Shown here: positions 52,455-61,564 of the stretch, piece after piece
Layout of the letters: every line of letters starts with the position of its first letter
Numbering within the stretch: the stretch's first letter is position 1
Assembly (NCBI GenBank): GCA_964468205.1
Contig: CAYXVG010000015.1
Span: forward strand, 1 to 64,000
Direction of reading: 5' to 3'
DNA: 64,000 bases
Source: CAWELS01 sp964468205
GTDB taxonomy: Bacteria > Acidobacteriota > Terriglobia > Bryobacterales > Bryobacteraceae
Made by a program: the position numbers and the translations under genes
Notes under the pieces: model-generated
Told to the model about the DNA's origin: nothing
What the model saw: the letters and a program-made list of their open reading frames with translations, nothing else
Databases searched by the model: none

Positions 52455-52632
52455 TTCGGCTTTGGGCGCCCATTGGGCATAACAGGGAAGTCCGGTCAAA
52501 CGCCGGCGCGGTCACGCCACTGTAGGTGAGGCCAAGGCCCTTCAAATACGCCACTCGGTTGTGGAAACCGGGGAAGGCGAAGGGTCCGGGAGCATGCGCT
52601 CCGCCTCACGAGCCAGGAGACCTACCCGAAGT
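52455..52632 (+). promoter_or_regulatory. Cobalamin (B12) riboswitch
   Basis: The conserved core is readable: ATAACAGGGAAGTCCGGTCA at ~52479-52498, GCCGGCGCGGTCACGCCACTGTA, a variable arm, then the B12 box GCCAGGAGACCTACC at ~52611-52626. It ends about 40 bases before the TonB receptor start. Binding of adenosylcobalamin to such leaders normally shuts off translation or transcription of B12 uptake genes. A hairpin at 52424-52444 (CGTTTCAG/CTGAAACG) lies upstream, close to the likely promoter. Boundaries are approximate. Confidence 0.88.
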
Positions 52633-52672
52633 TCCTTTAGCAGGCTTTCTGCGGTTGACAGGGAGAATGCGC

Positions 52673-55111
52673 ATGACAAGAGTATCGTTTTCTAGATTCC
52701 TATTTACACTTGTATTTTCGTTTGCACCGATCGCGGCATCCGCGCGGCAGGGTGCAACCATCAGCGGCTCCATCACCGACCCGGACGGCGCCGCAATTGC
52801 GGGCGCCCGCGTGACGCTATATTCGCGGGACTCGGCCGCTCAGGCGAACGTTAGCACCAATGAGGAAGGCCGCTATCACTTCGCGGGGGTGGCGCCGGGA
52901 ACCTATCTTATCGAGGCGAATGCGGAGGGTTTTTCCGGGAATTCCGTCGAGGCCTTGGACATTGAAGGCAGCGAACATCTGGAACAAGAATTGCAGCTCA
53001 CCGTCGCGGGGCTGAGCACCTCGGTGGTGGTAACGGCTTCGAGCACGCCTCTCACGGTTCAGGAGGTGGCCAAGGCGACCGACAGCGTCGGACGCGAGGA
53101 GATCAGCCTTCGTAACGAGTACTCGGTGGCCGAGTCGCTGCGATTGATCCCTGGATTTCGCGTGCAGCAGCTTGGAGGTCCCGGCGGGCTGACGTCGATT
53201 CATGTGCGCGGGCTGCGCTCCTACGATACCGCGCTGCTAATCGACGGCATTCGGATGCGCGACGCGGCCGACCTGCAGGGTTCGATGAATCCGTTTTGGG
53301 AAGATTTGCTCGTGGTGAATCCGGAGCGGACCGAGGTGATGCGCGGTTCGGGTTCCTCGCTTTACGGTTCGCACGCCATCGGCGGCGTGGTGAATTACGT
53401 CACCGACCATGGTGGCGGCAAACCTCACGGCGAGTTTTCGGCCGAGGGCGGCGGCCTGGGGACGGTGCGCGGGCTCGGCAAGGTGTCCGGCGGGGCGTTA
53501 GACAATCGATTGCTCTACAGCGGCGGCATCACTCATTTCAATGTCACCGGCGGACTCGACGGCGTGAACCCGTACCGGAACACAAGCGGGCAGGGCTTTC
53601 TGCGCTATTCGTTTGCTCCCGGGGTCTCGCTAAGCGGGCGGGCCATTCTGGGCGACGTTTACAAGCGTCTGAGCGACTCTCCATACGTGGATCCGCTGCT
53701 GGAGTCGAATCTTCCCGTCTCCGGGATTGCCACAGGCGTTCCGCTGCCAGACGGCCAGGTCCGGCTGATCGAACAGGGCCGGCCCTGGGAACCCGGGAAC
53801 GCGACGTATGTGACGTCGCTCAACGATGGCGACTTCAATCGCGCGGGTTCGTTCGCGAACATCGCGGCCATCTTCACTCACCAGGTCTCGCCGGGCATTT
53901 CCTACCGGGGCAGCTATCAGTTCCTCGATACGGACCGGCGTTTTGACGACGGGCCGGCTGGGGTCCGATTCGAGCCGATGTTCAATAACCGGAGCACATT
54001 CGACGGGCGGGTTCACCTCGCCCAGGCCAGGGGCGATCTGCAGGCCGGCCGGCATCAACTGATCAGCGGAGGCTACGAATTCGAGGACGAATCGTACCGC
54101 AACTTCAACAGCGACGAGAATCCCGATCCGGCGGCGCGTGTCGTCAACGGAACAACAATCTCGCAGCGCAGCCATTCCCTGTTCGCGCAGGACCAGGTCA
54201 GCCTGCTGAACCGGAGCCTGCAGATTGCCCTCTCCGGCCGGGTGCAAAAGTTCAGCCTCGAACGCCCGACCTTCACCGGAGGCGCTTCGCCCTACGCCGG
54301 CAACGCGGTCGAGAGTCCGGACGCGGCCTGGACCGGAGACGCCGCGATTCTGTATCTGTTCCGCTCCACCGGCACGAAGTGGCGCGCCCACGGGGGAAAC
54401 TCCTACCGTGCCCCGTCGCTCTTCGAACGCTACGGCACTTCGTTCTTCTTCGGCGCCTTCAGTCCCTTTGGAGATCCGCGCCTGCGCCCGGAGAGGGCGC
54501 TCTCGATTGACACCGGGTTTGACCAGTGGCTTGCAAATTCCCGGGTGAAGCTCAGCGGAACCTACTTCTACACGCGCCTGCAGGAGACGATATTGTTCGA
54601 CTTCAGCGGCATGATTCCGCCGGACGATCCGTTCGGGCGATTCGGCGGGTATGTGAACACGAACGGCGGCCTGGCGCGGGGCGTCGAATTGAGCGTGAAC
54701 GCCAGTCCGACGGCCGCCACTGCGATTAGCGCCTCGTACACTTACACGAAGTCGAACGACCGGACGGCGTGGGATTTCCAGAGACTGGTGAACCGTTCGC
54801 TCGCCATTCCCAACAATGTCTTCACGCTGCTCGTTTCGCACTGGATCAACCGGCGCTTCAACGTCACCTTCGACATGTTCTTGGTGGGCCGCTATCCGAT
54901 GGCCTTTTTCACGACCTCCGGCACGAGGGCCTTTGACCTGGACGGCTGGGTAAAGGGGGACGTGACGGCAAAGTACGTCTGGCCATTGTCTGATACGGCA
55001 AGCGTGGAGTTTTACGGTAAGGCGGATAACCTGTTCAACCAGAAGCCGTACGAGAACGGGTTTCGCGCTCCAGGCGTGTGGGCGACGGGCGGCGCCCGCT
55101 TCGTGTTCTGA
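52673..55111 (+). CDS. TonB-dependent outer-membrane receptor, likely cobalamin uptake (BtuB-like)
   Basis: An 812-residue outer-membrane transporter. A signal peptide (VSFSRFLFTLVFSFAPIAA) is followed by a carboxypeptidase-regulatory-like domain (ATISGSITDPDGAAIAGARV, ~25-105), the plug (LIPGFRVQQLGGPGGLTSIH to VEVMRG-like TEVMRGSGSSLYGSHAIGGV, ~115-235), then a long beta barrel ending in the usual terminal Phe (GARFVF). GGGAG before the ATG at 52673 supports this start; an ATG two codons earlier is too close to it. The B12 riboswitch upstream gives the substrate assignment: corrinoid import. No btuCDF genes are visible in the window. Confidence 0.88.
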   Translation: MTRVSFSRFLFTLVFSFAPIAASARQGATISGSITDPDGAAIAGARVTLYSRDSAAQANVSTNEEGRYHFAGVAPGTYLIEANAEGFSGNSVEALDIEGSEHLEQELQLTVAGLSTSVVVTASSTPLTVQEVAKATDSVGREEISLRNEYSVAESLRLIPGFRVQQLGGPGGLTSIHVRGLRSYDTALLIDGIRMRDAADLQGSMNPFWEDLLVVNPERTEVMRGSGSSLYGSHAIGGVVNYVTDHGGGKPHGEFSAEGGGLGTVRGLGKVSGGALDNRLLYSGGITHFNVTGGLDGVNPYRNTSGQGFLRYSFAPGVSLSGRAILGDVYKRLSDSPYVDPLLESNLPVSGIATGVPLPDGQVRLIEQGRPWEPGNATYVTSLNDGDFNRAGSFANIAAIFTHQVSPGISYRGSYQFLDTDRRFDDGPAGVRFEPMFNNRSTFDGRVHLAQARGDLQAGRHQLISGGYEFEDESYRNFNSDENPDPAARVVNGTTISQRSHSLFAQDQVSLLNRSLQIALSGRVQKFSLERPTFTGGASPYAGNAVESPDAAWTGDAAILYLFRSTGTKWRAHGGNSYRAPSLFERYGTSFFFGAFSPFGDPRLRPERALSIDTGFDQWLANSRVKLSGTYFYTRLQETILFDFSGMIPPDDPFGRFGGYVNTNGGLARGVELSVNASPTAATAISASYTYTKSNDRTAWDFQRLVNRSLAIPNNVFTLLVSHWINRRFNVTFDMFLVGRYPMAFFTTSGTRAFDLDGWVKGDVTAKYVWPLSDTASVEFYGKADNLFNQKPYENGFRAPGVWATGGARFVF

Positions 55112-55295
55112 ACGACAAGGGACGAGTTTTCATCGTCTGGCGGGCGATTGGAGACCCTCCGGTGTTCTATCCTGGATTGAGGCTGAGCCGGAGGACCGCG
55201 GGTCCAGGGCGGATGCGGGAAGGAGCCGACAGGCGATAACTACGATCACGGCGCTTCTGCGCGAGACAATCCTGATAACCGCGTTCGTCCTGGCG

Positions 55296-56261
55296 ATGAT
55301 GCTGGTTGTCGAGTACCTCAACGTCATGCTGCGGGGGAGAGGCTGGCTTAGGGGGTTTCACGGCGGCTGGCGACAGTATCTGTTCGCGGGTGTGCTCGGT
55401 GTGTTGCCGGGTTGCCTCGGCCCGTGGGCCGTGGTTGCGCTCTACTCCCACGGGTTGGTCTCGCTGGGCGCGCTGACCACGGCTATGATCGCCACCAGCG
55501 GCGACGAAGCCTACCTGATGCTCGCGCTGATCCCGAACCAGGCGATGTGGCTGTTTGCCGGCCTGCTGGCGCTGGGCGTGCTGGCGGGCGCTATTACCGA
55601 CCTGGCATTGCGCGGCCGGACGATTCAGGGCATCGAATGCCACGGCCTCGCCTTTCATGCCGAGGACGCAGCGGCAATGTTCGCGGCGGGTTTCTTCCAG
55701 GAGCAGTGGCGGCAGCCGTCACAGCTAAGACTACTGCTCAGCGGAGGGTTTCTGGCGGTTGTGGCGATGATCGGCGCCGGGTGGATCGGGCCCCAGGACT
55801 GGAACTGGATTCGGGTGGTTGCACTAACCGCCTCTTTCTTCGCGCTGGTGGTCGTCGTCACGGTGCCGGACCACTTCCTCGAAGACCACCTCTGGGGGCA
55901 CGTTCTGAAGCGGCACGCCGGACGCATCTTTTTGTGGACCTTTGGGGCCCTAGGCGTCACGCATCTGATTGTTGACGTCTTTGGACTGAATACGCTCAGC
56001 CCGGGGGGGCGCTGGACGATGCTGGGAGTCGCGTGCCTGATGGGCCTGATTCCGCAGTCCGGCCCGCACATGGCCTTTGTCACGCTTCATGCGAATGGCG
56101 CGTTGCCGTTCAGCGTGCTGCTGGCGAATTCGATCGTTCAGGATGGGCATGGCGCGCTGCCGCTGCTGGCCGAGTCACGGAAGGCGTTTCTCGTGGTAAA
56201 GCTGATCAACCTGGCAGTGGGGCTCGCGGTGGGAGTTGCGGCGATGCTTTCCGGGCTGTAG
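55296..56261 (+). CDS. Polytopic membrane protein (putative ArsP_2-type transporter), possible B12-linked operon member
   Basis: At least 321 residues and about 9-10 membrane helices. LTTAMIATSGDEAYLMLALI (near residue 66) and GLIPQSGPHMAFVTLHANGA look like the paired signature loops of the putative heavy-metal exporter group often called ArsP_2. The true start may lie upstream: the first ATG here cuts into a hydrophobic helix, and at 55236 an ATA codon stands 10 bases after a perfect GGAAGGAG. The gene lies 185 bases after the TonB receptor on the same strand, so the riboswitch may also control it; it could be a cobalt or corrinoid transporter. Family placement is tentative. Confidence 0.7.
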   Translation: MMLVVEYLNVMLRGRGWLRGFHGGWRQYLFAGVLGVLPGCLGPWAVVALYSHGLVSLGALTTAMIATSGDEAYLMLALIPNQAMWLFAGLLALGVLAGAITDLALRGRTIQGIECHGLAFHAEDAAAMFAAGFFQEQWRQPSQLRLLLSGGFLAVVAMIGAGWIGPQDWNWIRVVALTASFFALVVVVTVPDHFLEDHLWGHVLKRHAGRIFLWTFGALGVTHLIVDVFGLNTLSPGGRWTMLGVACLMGLIPQSGPHMAFVTLHANGALPFSVLLANSIVQDGHGALPLLAESRKAFLVVKLINLAVGLAVGVAAMLSGL

Positions 56262-56532
56262 TATTCCCCAGTGTGCGGCGGACCGGGGGCGCATGGCGTT
56301 GGTAGGGGGCCACGAATCCACACGGTTGACAAGGGAAGCCAGCGAGGCTTTTCCGTTTGTCTTTTGCCGGCGCGTTCCGTTACACTCAATATTCGGATGG
56401 CGTTGACTCGTGTCCAGGGTTCTGCCGTCTTCCACTTAGAGACAGAGAGGGCCGGCGGACGCGCGGTTGGCCGGTGACAATAATTCCATTCTCAACGTCT
56501 TACAAGTATCAGATTGAATTGGGAGGATCCCC

Positions 56533-57522
56533 TTGGCCATCGATGTGAAAGAGATTGCCGCGAAGGTGGAGCAGGAAAGCGCCGTGCTTGTACGGCTTCG
56601 CGCCGAGATACGCAAGGTTGTTGTGGGGCAGGAGTACCTGATCGAACGCCTCGTCCTAGCGCTTCTCTCGAACAACCACGTGCTGATCGAAGGCGTTCCG
56701 GGGCTGGCGAAGACACTTTCGGTGACGACGCTCGCAAAGACGATTCGGGCTTCGTTCCAGCGCATCCAGTTCACTCCGGATTTGCTGCCGGCGGACCTGA
56801 TCGGAACGCTGATCTATAACCCCAAGGATGGGGAATTCACGACGAAGAAAGGGCCGATCTTCGCCAACATCGTGCTGGCGGACGAGATTAACCGGGCGCC
56901 GGCCAAGGTCCAGAGCGCGCTGCTCGAAGCGATGCAAGAGCGGCAGGTTACGATCGGCGAAGCGAGCTACCCGCTCGACGAGCCGTTTCTCGTGCTCGCC
57001 ACTCAGAACCCGATCGAACAGGAGGGCACCTATCCGCTGCCCGAGGCGCAGGTAGACCGGTTCATGCTCAAGCTGAAAGTCACCTATCCGAGCAAGGCGG
57101 AGGAGCACCAGATTTTGAAACGCATGGCGCGCTCCTCGCCGGATCTATCGGTGGAGCCGGTCATCGACCCGGCGGACATTTTGCGGCTGCGGAAGCTGGT
57201 GGACGAGATCTACATGGACGAGAAGATCGAGGAGTACATTGTCGATCTGGTGGAAGCGACCCGGAATCCGGACCAGTACAAACTAGACATCGGCGATCTC
57301 ATCCGCTACGGCGCGTCTCCCCGTGCCACCATCTACCTGGCCATGGCCGCGCGGGGCCACGCGATGCTGGAAGGCCGCGGCTATGTGACACCGCAGGATG
57401 TGAAGACCATCGGCATGGATATCCTGCGCCACCGAGTGCTGCCCAGTTACGAGGCCGAGGCCGAGGGGAAGACTTCCGAAGACTTGGTCCGGCAGGTGTT
57501 TGACACGGTGGAAGTCCCGTAG
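56533..57522 (+). CDS. moxR: MoxR-type AAA+ ATPase
   Basis: A 329-residue chaperone-like ATPase. Walker A GVPGLAKT at residues 54-61, Walker B LADEIN with Asp117/Glu118, sensor 1 VLATQNPIEQEGTYPLPEAQ, and the C-terminal lid (SPRATIYLAMAARGHAMLEG) are all present. The start is TTG with a strong site GGGAGGATCCCC before it. MoxR proteins work with vWA proteins to assemble or insert metal into envelope or periplasmic complexes. It opens the seven-gene Bat operon that follows without large gaps. Confidence 0.95.
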   Translation: MAIDVKEIAAKVEQESAVLVRLRAEIRKVVVGQEYLIERLVLALLSNNHVLIEGVPGLAKTLSVTTLAKTIRASFQRIQFTPDLLPADLIGTLIYNPKDGEFTTKKGPIFANIVLADEINRAPAKVQSALLEAMQERQVTIGEASYPLDEPFLVLATQNPIEQEGTYPLPEAQVDRFMLKLKVTYPSKAEEHQILKRMARSSPDLSVEPVIDPADILRLRKLVDEIYMDEKIEEYIVDLVEATRNPDQYKLDIGDLIRYGASPRATIYLAMAARGHAMLEGRGYVTPQDVKTIGMDILRHRVLPSYEAEAEGKTSEDLVRQVFDTVEVP

Positions 57523-57553
57523 CCGGGGGCTTGGCGACCTTTGCGGATTAGGC

Positions 57554-58480
57554 ATGAAAAGGATAACGGACTCAAGCGGAGAAACGGTCTCCGGCGGTTC
57601 CGGGCGGCTCCCGAGGGAGCTTGCCAAGAAGATCCGGTATCTGCAGATCTACACCACCAAGGCCGTCAATGACGTGCTGGCGGGGGAATACCATAGCGTG
57701 TTCAAGGGCCGCGGCATGGAGTTCGACGAGGTGCGGGAGTACACGCCGGGCGACGAGATTCGCACCATCGATTGGAACGTGACAGCCCGCATGGGGCACC
57801 CGTTCGTGAAGCGCTACGTCGAGGAACGGGAGCTGACGGTGATGTTTCTGGTGGATCTTTCGGCCTCGGGCGCCTTTGGAAGCCGCGAGAAGCTTAAGAA
57901 CGAGGTGGCGGCGGAATTGTGCGCGCTGCTCGCGTTTTCGGCCATCAAGAACAACGATAAGGTTGGGCTGATCGTCTTCACCGATTCGGTGGAACTCTAC
58001 ATCCCGCCGAACAAGGGGGTGACACACGTGCTCCGGCTGATTCGCGACGTGCTGAGCTTCCGGCCGCGGCAGTCGCGCACTGACATCGCCGGGGCGCTCG
58101 ACTTTCTCGGACGGATCACGCACCGCCGCGCGGTGGTTTTCCTGGTGTCGGACTTCCTGGCCACCGGCTACGAAAAGCGGCTGCGCATTGCGGCACGGCG
58201 GCACGACCTGATCGCCGTCTCGATCACCGATCCGCGCGAACGGGAACTGCCCAACGCCGGCCTGATCGACCTCGAGGACGCCGAGACTGGAGAAGTGGTG
58301 ACGGTGGATACGGGAAGCGAGGCGTCAAGACGGCAGTACGCCGTGCTGGGCAAGAAGCGTGACGCGAAGCTGCGCGAGACGTTCACCTCGACCGGCATTG
58401 ACCATATTCGGGTCGTGAGCGGCAAGGACTACGTGCGGAACCTGGTCTCGTTCTTCCGGATGCGGGAGGGGCGGCCGTGA
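57554..58480 (+). CDS. DUF58 protein (vWA-like, MoxR partner)
   Basis: A 308-residue protein. GMEFDEVREYTPGDEIRTID is the hallmark motif of DUF58, followed by a vWA-like domain in which VMFLVDLSASGAFGSREKLK carries the D-x-S-x-S metal site. Start from the ATG at 57554; upstream in-frame codons overlap the moxR end. The next gene starts in a GTGA overlap. It is the usual companion of MoxR, probably a cytoplasmic partner for BatA/BatB. No membrane helix is visible. Confidence 0.92.
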   Translation: MKRITDSSGETVSGGSGRLPRELAKKIRYLQIYTTKAVNDVLAGEYHSVFKGRGMEFDEVREYTPGDEIRTIDWNVTARMGHPFVKRYVEERELTVMFLVDLSASGAFGSREKLKNEVAAELCALLAFSAIKNNDKVGLIVFTDSVELYIPPNKGVTHVLRLIRDVLSFRPRQSRTDIAGALDFLGRITHRRAVVFLVSDFLATGYEKRLRIAARRHDLIAVSITDPRERELPNAGLIDLEDAETGEVVTVDTGSEASRRQYAVLGKKRDAKLRETFTSTGIDHIRVVSGKDYVRNLVSFFRMREGRP

Positions 58481-59490
58481 GGGCTCCGTGCGGAGCGTCC
58501 GGTGAGAGGACGGCGCCGCGGGCTGGATGGTGTGCCCTCCCGATCTTACTGCTGCTCATGATCAGCGCCTGCGGCGGGGGGGAGCCGGAGCAGAAATACG
58601 CTGTTACCAGAACTTACGAGAGCGGCGGTGCGGTTGTTACGATAAAGGTCGACCGGACAGAGATTTCGGTTGCCGACTCCGTCGAGGTGGTCCTTGAAGC
58701 GCTCGTTCCCGAGGGCGTTGATCTTACGTTTCCGCCGAAAGAGGCAAAGCTGGGCGAGTTTACCTTCGTCCGGAGCTCCAGTGCTGTTCCACAACTTCTC
58801 GAGGGCGACCGGGTGCTGGTCCGCCATACCCTTGAACTCGAGCCTTTCCTGCCGGGCGATTACGAGATTCCGAGCCTCGAAATCAAAGTGGGGGAGGAGA
58901 CGTCGATCAAGACAGAGCCCGTGAGCGTAACGGTTGCGTCGGTGCTCCCCGGCGACGCGGAGGAGGCCGATATCAAGGACATCGCTCCGCCGGTGTCACT
59001 TCCCGGCCTCGTTCCGTGGGTGTGGGCCGCTCTTGCCGCGGCGCTCGTGGCGGCAATTGGCGGGTACTTATGGTGGCGGCGGCGTAAGAAGTTCGAGACG
59101 GAAGAGGCGCCGCCCCCACCCCACGAGGTCGCGCTGAAAGCGATGCGCGAGTTGATGAAAGAGGGATTGATCGAGAAGGGCGAGGCAAAGCTCTTCTACC
59201 TCCGGATATCTGCCATACTCCGGCACTACATCGAAGACCGGTTCGGCTTACACGCCCCGGAGCGGACGACGGAGGAGTTTCTCCACGACCTTCAGAGGGA
59301 CGGCCGGCTGAACGAAGCTCAGAAGGCGCTGCTCCGTGAATTTCTCATGCACTGCGACATCGTGAAGTTCGCGGAGTATCAACCCGAGCGCGCGGAGATC
59401 GAGGAAACCATCAACACCTGCGCTCAGTTCATCGCCGAAACGAAACTCGCGCAGTCCGAGGCGCCGGTGGCTGGGGGAGGCGAGACGTAG
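58477..59490 (+). CDS. Lipoprotein/membrane protein of the Bat operon (DUF4381/BatD-like)
   Basis: A 337-residue protein from a GTG overlapping the DUF58 stop. A lipobox-like LLMISACGG near residue 27-35 suggests anchoring in the membrane. Residues ~45-155 form a BatD-like beta domain (VDRTEISVADSVEVVLEALV; LEPFLPGDYEIPSLEIKVGE). One transmembrane helix (VPWVWAALAAALVAAIGGYL) is followed by a cytoplasmic helical domain with ISAILRHYIEDRFGLHAPER, TTEEFLHDLQ, typical of DUF4381-type Bat proteins. It could bring MoxR to the membrane. Function is inferred from operon position. Confidence 0.8.
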   Translation: MRAPCGASGERTAPRAGWCALPILLLLMISACGGGEPEQKYAVTRTYESGGAVVTIKVDRTEISVADSVEVVLEALVPEGVDLTFPPKEAKLGEFTFVRSSSAVPQLLEGDRVLVRHTLELEPFLPGDYEIPSLEIKVGEETSIKTEPVSVTVASVLPGDAEEADIKDIAPPVSLPGLVPWVWAALAAALVAAIGGYLWWRRRKKFETEEAPPPPHEVALKAMRELMKEGLIEKGEAKLFYLRISAILRHYIEDRFGLHAPERTTEEFLHDLQRDGRLNEAQKALLREFLMHCDIVKFAEYQPERAEIEETINTCAQFIAETKLAQSEAPVAGGGET

Positions 59491-59493
59491 AGT

Positions 59494-60546
59494 ATGTTCC
59501 GCTTTGAATCCCCCTGGATGTTCTTGCTGCTGGCCTTGATCCCGGTCCTGGTTTACTGGCAGTCCCGAGGCAAGTCGCGGCCAGCGGTGCGCTTCTCCTC
59601 TACCGCCGATGCCGGACAACTCGGCGGCTCGCTGCGGCAGAGCCTAGCCTGGCTCCCTCTTGCGCTGCGCGTTCTGGCGCTGACGGCCCTGGTGATCGCC
59701 CTGGCGCGGCCGCAGATGGGAACGGAGCGCGTGCGGGACGTGAGCCACGGCATTGCCATCGAGATGGTGGTGGACCGTTCAAGCAGCATGTCGGCAGAGT
59801 TCAATTACCGGGGCCAGCGGGTGAACCGCCTGGACGTGGCCCTACGCCTATTCGAGGACTTCGTCAAAGGAGGCGGCGGGCTTGGGGGCCGGCCGTCGGA
59901 CCTGATCGGGCTCATCACGTTCGCCCGCTATCCGGATACGATCTGCCCGTTGACGCTCGACCACGACACGCTCGTGAACTTCCTGCCCACCGTGCGACTG
60001 GTGCAACAGCAGAGCGAGGACGGTACCGCCATCGGCGATGCCGTCGCGCTTGCCGCGGCCCGTTTGCGCACAGCCGAGGAAGCGCTGGATGAGCAAGTCG
60101 AAGCGAGCCGCGACTACGAGATTAAGAGCAAGATCATCATCCTGCTCACCGACGGTGAGAACAACGCCGGGAAGCGGTCTGTGGAGGAGGCGGCGCAGTT
60201 GGCCGCTGATTGGGGTATCAAGATCTACGCCATCGGTATTGGCAGCACCGGCGCCACGACGATCCGGACCCCGCTCGGGACTTACTCGGTACCCCTCGGC
60301 CGCGGCGTGGACACCGAGGCCTTGCAGAAGCTGGCGGAGGTGACCGGCGGCGTCTACCGGGTGGCCGACGACGCGCGGGCGCTCGAGGCCGTCTACGAGG
60401 AGATCGACGGGCTGGAAAAGAGCGAGATCGAGTCAACACGCTTTTTGGATTACCGCGAGATGTTTCCTCGATTCGCGGTGGCGGGTCTGGTTTTGCTGCT
60501 GCTGGAGGTCCTGCTGGGTGGCACTCTCTTCAGGAGGCTGCCATGA
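59494..60546 (+). CDS. batA: BatA-like von Willebrand A membrane protein
   Basis: A 350-residue protein. Two N-terminal membrane helices (WMFLLLALIPVLVYW; LRVLALTALVIALARPQMG) flank a short cytoplasmic link, then a vWA domain with MIDAS D94-x-S96-x-S98 (VVDRSSSMSAEF), GTAIGDAVALAA and IILLTDGENN; a third helix near 327-345 closes it. In Bacteroides and spirochaetes, Bat proteins confer oxygen tolerance or envelope stability. Overlap with batB is ATGA. Confidence 0.92.
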   Translation: MFRFESPWMFLLLALIPVLVYWQSRGKSRPAVRFSSTADAGQLGGSLRQSLAWLPLALRVLALTALVIALARPQMGTERVRDVSHGIAIEMVVDRSSSMSAEFNYRGQRVNRLDVALRLFEDFVKGGGGLGGRPSDLIGLITFARYPDTICPLTLDHDTLVNFLPTVRLVQQQSEDGTAIGDAVALAAARLRTAEEALDEQVEASRDYEIKSKIIILLTDGENNAGKRSVEEAAQLAADWGIKIYAIGIGSTGATTIRTPLGTYSVPLGRGVDTEALQKLAEVTGGVYRVADDARALEAVYEEIDGLEKSEIESTRFLDYREMFPRFAVAGLVLLLLEVLLGGTLFRRLP

Positions 60547-61556
60547 ACGAGATGCGATGGCTCGCCCTGGAGCGGCTCAACCTGCTGTGGCTGATCCCGC
60601 TGCTTATTGCCATCTACTTTTTTGCAGCCAACCGGAGGAAGAAGGCGCTGGAGCAATTCGCGGACGCCGAACTACTCGGCAAGATCACCCTCGGGGTGAA
60701 CCACAGCCGCCGGATCTGGAAGGCTGCGCTGGTGGTTGCCGCCTTCACTTTCGTGGCGCTGGGGTTGGCGCGGCCGGCCTGGAATCCGGTGGAGGAAGAG
60801 GTGGAGCGGCGCGGGCGGGACGTGGTGTTCCTGCTGGACGTCTCCCGCAGCATGCTGGCGGAAGATCTGGCGCCGAACCGCCTGGAACGCGCGAAGCTAG
60901 CAATTCTCGATGGAGTGGAGCGGCTGCAGGGAGACCGGGTGGCCCTGGTCGTTTTTGCTGGAACGGCGGTGGTGAAATGCCCACTCACCCACGACTATGG
61001 CTTCTTCCGGATGGCGCTCGAGAATGCCTCGCCCGACAGCGTCTCCCGCGGTGGGACCCTCATCGGCGACGCCCTGCGCACGGTGATGGATCAGGTCTTC
61101 GACAACCAGGCGCGCGGCCACCGCGATGTGGTTCTCATCACAGACGGGGAGGATCACGAGAGCTTTCCGGTGGAAGCCGCCGGGAAACTGGGGGAGTTGG
61201 ATGTGCGTCTGATTGCAATAGGGCTTGGCGACGAGAACCAGGGCCGGCGGATTCCGGTCACCGGCCCTAACGGACAGCGGGCCTTCATCACTTATCAAGG
61301 TCAGGAAGTGTGGTCGAAGCTCGATGCCGACACCCTTCGTAAAATGGTAAATGCAACGCCCGGCGGGCGGTATCTGAACGTGGCGACCGGGGCGATCGAC
61401 TTCGGCGACGTTTACCAGCGCCTGATCGCCAGCGCCGGGAAGACCGAGTTGGGGACTGCGATCTACGAGCGGTTCGAGGAAAAATTTCAGATCTTTCTCG
61501 GTTTTGCGTTTCTGCTGCTATGCGTGGATTTGGTACTCCGCGAGCGGCGGAGCTAG
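60543..61556 (+). CDS. batB: BatB-like von Willebrand A membrane protein
   Basis: A 337-residue relative of BatA. N-terminal membrane helices (LNLLWLIPLLIAIYFFAAN; AALVVAAFTFVALGLARPAW) and MIDAS D99-x-S101-x-S103 (LLDVSRSMLAED), GGTLIGDALRTV and LITDGEDHES; a C-terminal helix FQIFLGFAFLLLCVDLVLRE. The two vWA proteins likely form a heteromeric membrane complex worked by MoxR. Start by overlap with the batA stop. Length and domain order are normal for BatB. Confidence 0.93.
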   Translation: MNEMRWLALERLNLLWLIPLLIAIYFFAANRRKKALEQFADAELLGKITLGVNHSRRIWKAALVVAAFTFVALGLARPAWNPVEEEVERRGRDVVFLLDVSRSMLAEDLAPNRLERAKLAILDGVERLQGDRVALVVFAGTAVVKCPLTHDYGFFRMALENASPDSVSRGGTLIGDALRTVMDQVFDNQARGHRDVVLITDGEDHESFPVEAAGKLGELDVRLIAIGLGDENQGRRIPVTGPNGQRAFITYQGQEVWSKLDADTLRKMVNATPGGRYLNVATGAIDFGDVYQRLIASAGKTELGTAIYERFEEKFQIFLGFAFLLLCVDLVLRERRS

Positions 61557-61564
61557 CGAGTTGT

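Noticed and set aside
53630..54841. 403-codon minus-strand open frame inside the TonB receptor
   Set aside because: No start context, no domains, and it is exactly antisense to the beta-barrel region.
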